Assembly (NCBI RefSeq): GCF_900110075.1
Contig: NZ_FOCJ01000001.1
Coordinates: 1,116,001 to 1,180,000, forward strand
Length of the DNA stretch: 64,000 nt
Reading direction: 5' to 3'
Source of the DNA: Paenibacillus sp. OV219
GTDB taxonomy: Bacteria > Bacillota > Bacilli > Paenibacillales > Paenibacillaceae
Part shown: positions 60,677 through 64,000 of the stretch, one piece after another
Layout of the letters: each line of letters begins with the position of its first letter
Numbering within the stretch: position 1 is the first letter of the stretch
Translations under genes and position numbers: made by a program
Notes under the pieces: generated by a model
Database searches by the model: none
Told to the model about the DNA's origin: nothing
What the model saw: only the letters and a program-made list of their open reading frames with translations

Positions 60677-62106
60677 AAATCATTCTAGTTTCACTCGATA
60701 CGCTTCGTGCCTCGAGGCTGAGCGGATATGGCTATGGGAAGTCAACAAGTCCGCATCTGGACCAGATCGCGCGTGATGGGGTTCTGTTCGAGCGTGCCTA
60801 CGCAGCAGATATTCCAACCGAGGTAGCCCATACGGGAGTATTCACTGGCAAAATCGGCCTGACAACCGGCGTCATCTCCCATGGCTCCGATCTGACACAT
60901 TTGCCAAAGTCAGTCGAGTGGCTGCCAAACCTGCTTCGTTCAGCAGGCTTCACGACCGGCGCTGTCGATAATATGTACCAGCTCAAGGAATGGTTCGCAC
61001 GCGGTTACAACTATTACATCAACTCTGTCGGCGGCAACCGCTGGATCGACGGGCGTAAGGTGAATGATCTGGCACTGCCATGGATCGAGCAGCATCAGGA
61101 CGAATCGTTCTTCTTGTTCCTGCACTACTGGGATGCGCATACACCATATTTGCCGCCAGAATCGTATATCCCGCAGTTCTACGCCGAATCGAAGGACCCG
61201 TTCGATCCAAGCAATAAGAGCATGGAGCCTGCATATAATCACACAGCGTATCCGTTCTTTAAACATCACCATTACGACCTCGTCGGTCAAGTTACGGACA
61301 CGGACTACTACGATGCGCTGTATGATGCAGAGATTCGCTATCTGGATGACCGTTTGAAGGAGCTTGACGATCATCTTCACAAACTTGGCATCCAAGAAGA
61401 AACGCTGCTCGTCCTGTTCGGAGATCACGGTGAAAGCTTGACTGAGCATGATATCTATTGGGATCACTGCGGACTCTATGAGCAAACGGTGCACGTTCCA
61501 ATTATTATGCGCTGGCCGGGTAGAATTGCTGGCGGTCGAAGAGTGCCAGGGCTCGTTCAGCAAGTGGATCTGCTACCGACGTTGCTTGATGCGGTACGGC
61601 GTGAAGCGCCGGCGGGCATTGATGTGAGCAAGCTCACGGATCCTGCGGGACTCGACGGTATCAATTTGTGGCAAGCAATTGAAGGAGAATCCGATGGAGC
61701 GCACGAAACTATCTATTTGAGCGAGTGTGCATGGCAGGCGGCGAGGGGCATCCGAACGGGGCGGTATAAGTTTATCCGCACGTATGACTCAGGACCGTTC
61801 ACGCGTCCGCCGCGGGAGCTGTATGATCTGGTACTTGATCCGGAAGAGAAGGTAAACCTTGCTGAGTCAAACCCAGCGCTCGCTGAATCATTCGAGCAAC
61901 AGCTTGATGAGGTGGTAAGCCGTAAGCTTGGTGGACGGCCGGACCCGATGGTACAGCAGCTACAGGAGCGAGGGCTTCCGTTCAGACGCAGAATCGAGCA
62001 GATTCTGGCGGAGTCCGGCATGAGCTGGGAGGAATGGCAGCGCAATCCTGACCGGGAGAAGTTTGATAACGCCACATTAGCACACAGCCGCGCCAAATCG
62101 CATTAG
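60673..62106 (+). CDS. Sulfatase-fold hydrolase/transferase with Thr nucleophile (2)
   Basis: A 477-residue paralogue of the 57.7-kb enzyme. IILVSLDTLRASRLSGYGYG, LHYWDAHTPYLPP and LFGDHGESLTEHDIYWDHCG give the fold and metal site. The nucleophile position is T49 in T-E-V-A-H-T-G-V-F-T-G, so Cys/Ser, the following Pro and the Arg are all changed. Formylglycine sulfatase chemistry is unlikely. Start ATG overlaps the cysC stop (ATGA). No signal peptide. It may act on phosphate or sulfate mono- or diesters of the pathway intermediate. Confidence 0.85.
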   Translation: MKIILVSLDTLRASRLSGYGYGKSTSPHLDQIARDGVLFERAYAADIPTEVAHTGVFTGKIGLTTGVISHGSDLTHLPKSVEWLPNLLRSAGFTTGAVDNMYQLKEWFARGYNYYINSVGGNRWIDGRKVNDLALPWIEQHQDESFFLFLHYWDAHTPYLPPESYIPQFYAESKDPFDPSNKSMEPAYNHTAYPFFKHHHYDLVGQVTDTDYYDALYDAEIRYLDDRLKELDDHLHKLGIQEETLLVLFGDHGESLTEHDIYWDHCGLYEQTVHVPIIMRWPGRIAGGRRVPGLVQQVDLLPTLLDAVRREAPAGIDVSKLTDPAGLDGINLWQAIEGESDGAHETIYLSECAWQAARGIRTGRYKFIRTYDSGPFTRPPRELYDLVLDPEEKVNLAESNPALAESFEQQLDEVVSRKLGGRPDPMVQQLQERGLPFRRRIEQILAESGMSWEEWQRNPDREKFDNATLAHSRAKSH

Positions 62107-62143
62107 CACTAGCATGGCATTTTGTCGTAGGGGGTGGGTGTGA

Positions 62144-63025
62144 ATGAAAGACATACTAAGCAGCAACCGTTATATGAAAGTCGAGTTTCCGTTCTGGATC
62201 ACCCGCACCGTGCAGGGCTCAATTGCAGAACATGGCCATGAGTTTGTCGAGCTTGTCTATGTCGTTCGCGGCAAAGGCATGCATGTATTCCAAGGAACAC
62301 GCTATGAAGTTCATGCCGGGGACGTGTTTATTATTAATCCCGGAGAGACACATGCCTATGAGACGGAGAAGGGCGAGCAGATGGAGATTATTAACTGCTT
62401 GTTCATGCCTTCTTTTATACCAGATGCCTTGCTTACCGAGCTTGAAATTACCGGTTCCATGGACTACTTCTATGTACATCCGTTCCTCGATCATGATGTG
62501 CGCTTTAACCACCGGCTTAACCTGCACGGACAGGATGCGTCCAATGTATTGACCTTGCTCGAAAATATGATCCGAGAAATCAATAACCGCTCGATCGGTC
62601 ATACGACGCTTATTCGCTTGCAGATGATTGAGCTGCTCATCCTGTTATCGCGCTACTATACGATGATGCCCCAGCAGCGGATTCACCCGTCGCCGCGCCA
62701 GCTGGACCGCGAAATGACCGCGAAACGGATCTATGGATATCTCGAGCGAAACTATGAGAAGAAAATCACCCTGCAGTCGCTGTCACTGCTGTTTACTGCG
62801 AGTATTCGGCAGTTGAATCGGCTTATGCAGGAAGAATACAACCGCAGCGTGTTCGAGGCGCTGCATGAAATTCGGATAGAACGCGCCAAGCATCTGCTGC
62901 TGGAGACCGAGGAGAAGGTAATTGTCGTCGCGACGATGGTCGGCTACGAGGATCAATCGTTCTTCAATCGGTTATTCATGCGTCATGTCGGCTGCTCGCC
63001 GAAGCAGTACCGCGTTACGGGCTAA
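62144..63025 (+). CDS. AraC-family regulator with cupin domain
   Basis: A 293-residue regulator. The N-terminal cupin sensor has EHGHEFVELVYVVRGKGMHVFQG and GDVFIINPGETHAYE, typical of sugar-responsive AraC proteins. The C-terminal double HTH includes LTSASIRQ-like ASIRQLNRLMQEEYNRSVFEAL and YEDQSFFNRLFMRHVGCSPKQYR. GGGGGTGGG precedes the ATG. It lies inside the operon, 37 bp after the second Thr-type enzyme and 17 bp before the Cys-type sulfatase, and is the likely local regulator. Confidence 0.92.
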   Translation: MKDILSSNRYMKVEFPFWITRTVQGSIAEHGHEFVELVYVVRGKGMHVFQGTRYEVHAGDVFIINPGETHAYETEKGEQMEIINCLFMPSFIPDALLTELEITGSMDYFYVHPFLDHDVRFNHRLNLHGQDASNVLTLLENMIREINNRSIGHTTLIRLQMIELLILLSRYYTMMPQQRIHPSPRQLDREMTAKRIYGYLERNYEKKITLQSLSLLFTASIRQLNRLMQEEYNRSVFEALHEIRIERAKHLLLETEEKVIVVATMVGYEDQSFFNRLFMRHVGCSPKQYRVTG

Positions 63026-63042
63026 CGAAGAGGAGAGTGTGC

Positions 63043-64000
63043 ATGCAACGGCAGCCTAACATTCTATTCATAACCGCCGATCAGCTGCGTTCTGATTGCG
63101 TCGGCTACAGCGGCAAATATCCGGTCCAAACGCCGAACCTCGACCAATTGGCAGCGCGGAGTACCGTGTTCCATCACGCGTACTCCCATTTCCCGGTATG
63201 TAGTCCGGCTAGGCAGTCGCTGCTTCATGGCAAGCGTCCTGAGACCTTCGGCGCGTTGTGGAACTATAATTCATTCCTGCCAGTTGGCTATCTTCAGCCG
63301 GACCAATATACATGGACGAAGCAGCTCGCTGATGCTGGATACCGGTCCGCTTTTCTAGGCAAATGGGGAGTCAATCCCGAGTTTGGTCCTACTGCATTCG
63401 GGTATGAATCTTATGTGAGTGAAGGAGATTACCGAGCGTTTAGACAGAGCCGTTATCCGGACCTCACCTACACGAACGGATTTTTTGGCGAAAATAATCC
63501 AGTTGCGTTGGCTGATTCGGAAACGCACTGGTATGCGGACCGCGCAATAGAAACAATAGAGACGCTGAGTCAGGGAGATCGTCCTTGGCACATCGCGCTT
63601 CACTTCGCTGAGCCGCATCTGCCTTGCCGCCCATCGGAACCGTTCGCGGAGATGTATGATCCAGCGCAAGTGCCGGAGTGGGATGGCTTCCGCGATAATT
63701 TCGCAAGCAAGCCGTATATTCAAGCACAGCAGCTCGCAAGCTGGGGTGTAGAATCCTTTACTTGGGAAGATTGGGCACCGATCGTCGCCAGATATTACGG
63801 CATTATTAGCCAGCTGGACGATGCGATCGGGCGAGTGCTTGCTGCGCTTGCGCGGCTTGGGCAGGCGGACAATACGATCATCGTGTTCACAGCTGATCAT
63901 GGCGACATGTGCGGCTCACACGGGATGATGGATAAGCATTATATTCTGTACGACGATGTCATTCGAGTACCGCTTATCATTTCGTTTCCAGGGGAGTCTT
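63043..64000 (+). CDS. Cys-type sulfatase (partial, runs off the window)
   Basis: The visible 319 residues begin MQRQPNILFITADQLRSDC after an AGAGGAGAG site and stay open to the window edge. It has the canonical formylglycine motif C53-S-P-A-R (in PVCSPARQSLLHGK, with HG for the usual TG). Metal-site Asp residues in TADQLRSD, HFAEPHLPC, and IVFTADHGDMCGSHGMMDKHYILYDD are also present. It should be a true sulfate-ester hydrolase activated by a sulfatase-maturing enzyme not seen here. This contrasts with the two Thr-type paralogues upstream. Confidence 0.9.
   Translation, partial: MQRQPNILFITADQLRSDCVGYSGKYPVQTPNLDQLAARSTVFHHAYSHFPVCSPARQSLLHGKRPETFGALWNYNSFLPVGYLQPDQYTWTKQLADAGYRSAFLGKWGVNPEFGPTAFGYESYVSEGDYRAFRQSRYPDLTYTNGFFGENNPVALADSETHWYADRAIETIETLSQGDRPWHIALHFAEPHLPCRPSEPFAEMYDPAQVPEWDGFRDNFASKPYIQAQQLASWGVESFTWEDWAPIVARYYGIISQLDDAIGRVLAALARLGQADNTIIVFTADHGDMCGSHGMMDKHYILYDDVIRVPLIISFPGES

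Overview
The window looks like a chromosomal segment of a spore-forming Firmicute of the Paenibacillaceae (Paenibacillus or a close relative). The evidence is the family mix (YdjO, DUF2663/YpbF, DUF6886, UgtP-like, RocF/RocD, GudB and S11 D-Ala-D-Ala carboxypeptidase types), strong AGGAGG-type ribosome binding sites with some GTG/TTG starts, moderate GC, and many intrinsic terminators. No rRNA, tRNA, CRISPR array or prophage was seen.

Layout. 0.1-2.6 kb: a tight trio of HAD 5'-nucleotidase, family-2 glycosyltransferase and APH/CotS-type kinase. 2.7-6.9 kb: small hypotheticals, glutathione peroxidase, an APC (PuuP-like) permease and YdjO. 7.0-9.6 kb: a decayed sugar ABC permease followed by an intact DUF5107/TPR gene. 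9.8-12.0 kb: an Ada regulon (alkA divergent from adaA-ogt). 12.0-16.3 kb: a DUF6509-like protein, FhuF-like reductase, radical SAM/SPASM protein and LtaS-type enzyme. 16.4-23.6 kb: a guanidine-I (ykkC) riboswitch controlling two DUF1989 carboxyguanidine deiminase subunits, a biotin-dependent guanidine/urea carboxylase and allophanate hydrolase, which together convert guanidine to ammonia and CO2. 24.4-27.7 kb: divergent bioY and an EcfA plus EcfA-EcfT fusion around a BirA-type operator, giving biotin uptake next to the biotin-dependent carboxylase. 27.8-39.6 kb: housekeeping and accessory genes, including an IS3-family element inserted into the loop of a terminator.

39.9-50.4 kb: an arginine/ornithine/proline catabolic block: arginase, ornithine aminotransferase, an arginase paralogue that has lost catalytic residues, a PAS-AAA+-Fis regulator, proline dehydrogenase, P5C dehydrogenase, glutamate dehydrogenase and ACT-malic enzyme. 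The path runs from arginine or proline through glutamate to 2-oxoglutarate, and on through malate to pyruvate. 50.5-51.0 kb: a tandem array of ~112 bp units, each carrying two CTGAGAG hairpins.

51.0-54.4 kb: a VOC protein, a frameshifted MORN-repeat gene, an MTHFR-like enzyme, a truncated stalk/ankyrin gene and a small basic protein. 54.6-64.0 kb: an unusual nine-gene operon running off the window: three Gfo/Idh/MocA oxidoreductases, a sugar isomerase/epimerase, two alkaline-phosphatase-superfamily enzymes with Thr where sulfatases have the formylglycine Cys, an intact APS kinase (CysC), an AraC regulator and a canonical Cys-type sulfatase. Its substrate and product are not evident, and it is the best candidate here for an undescribed pathway.
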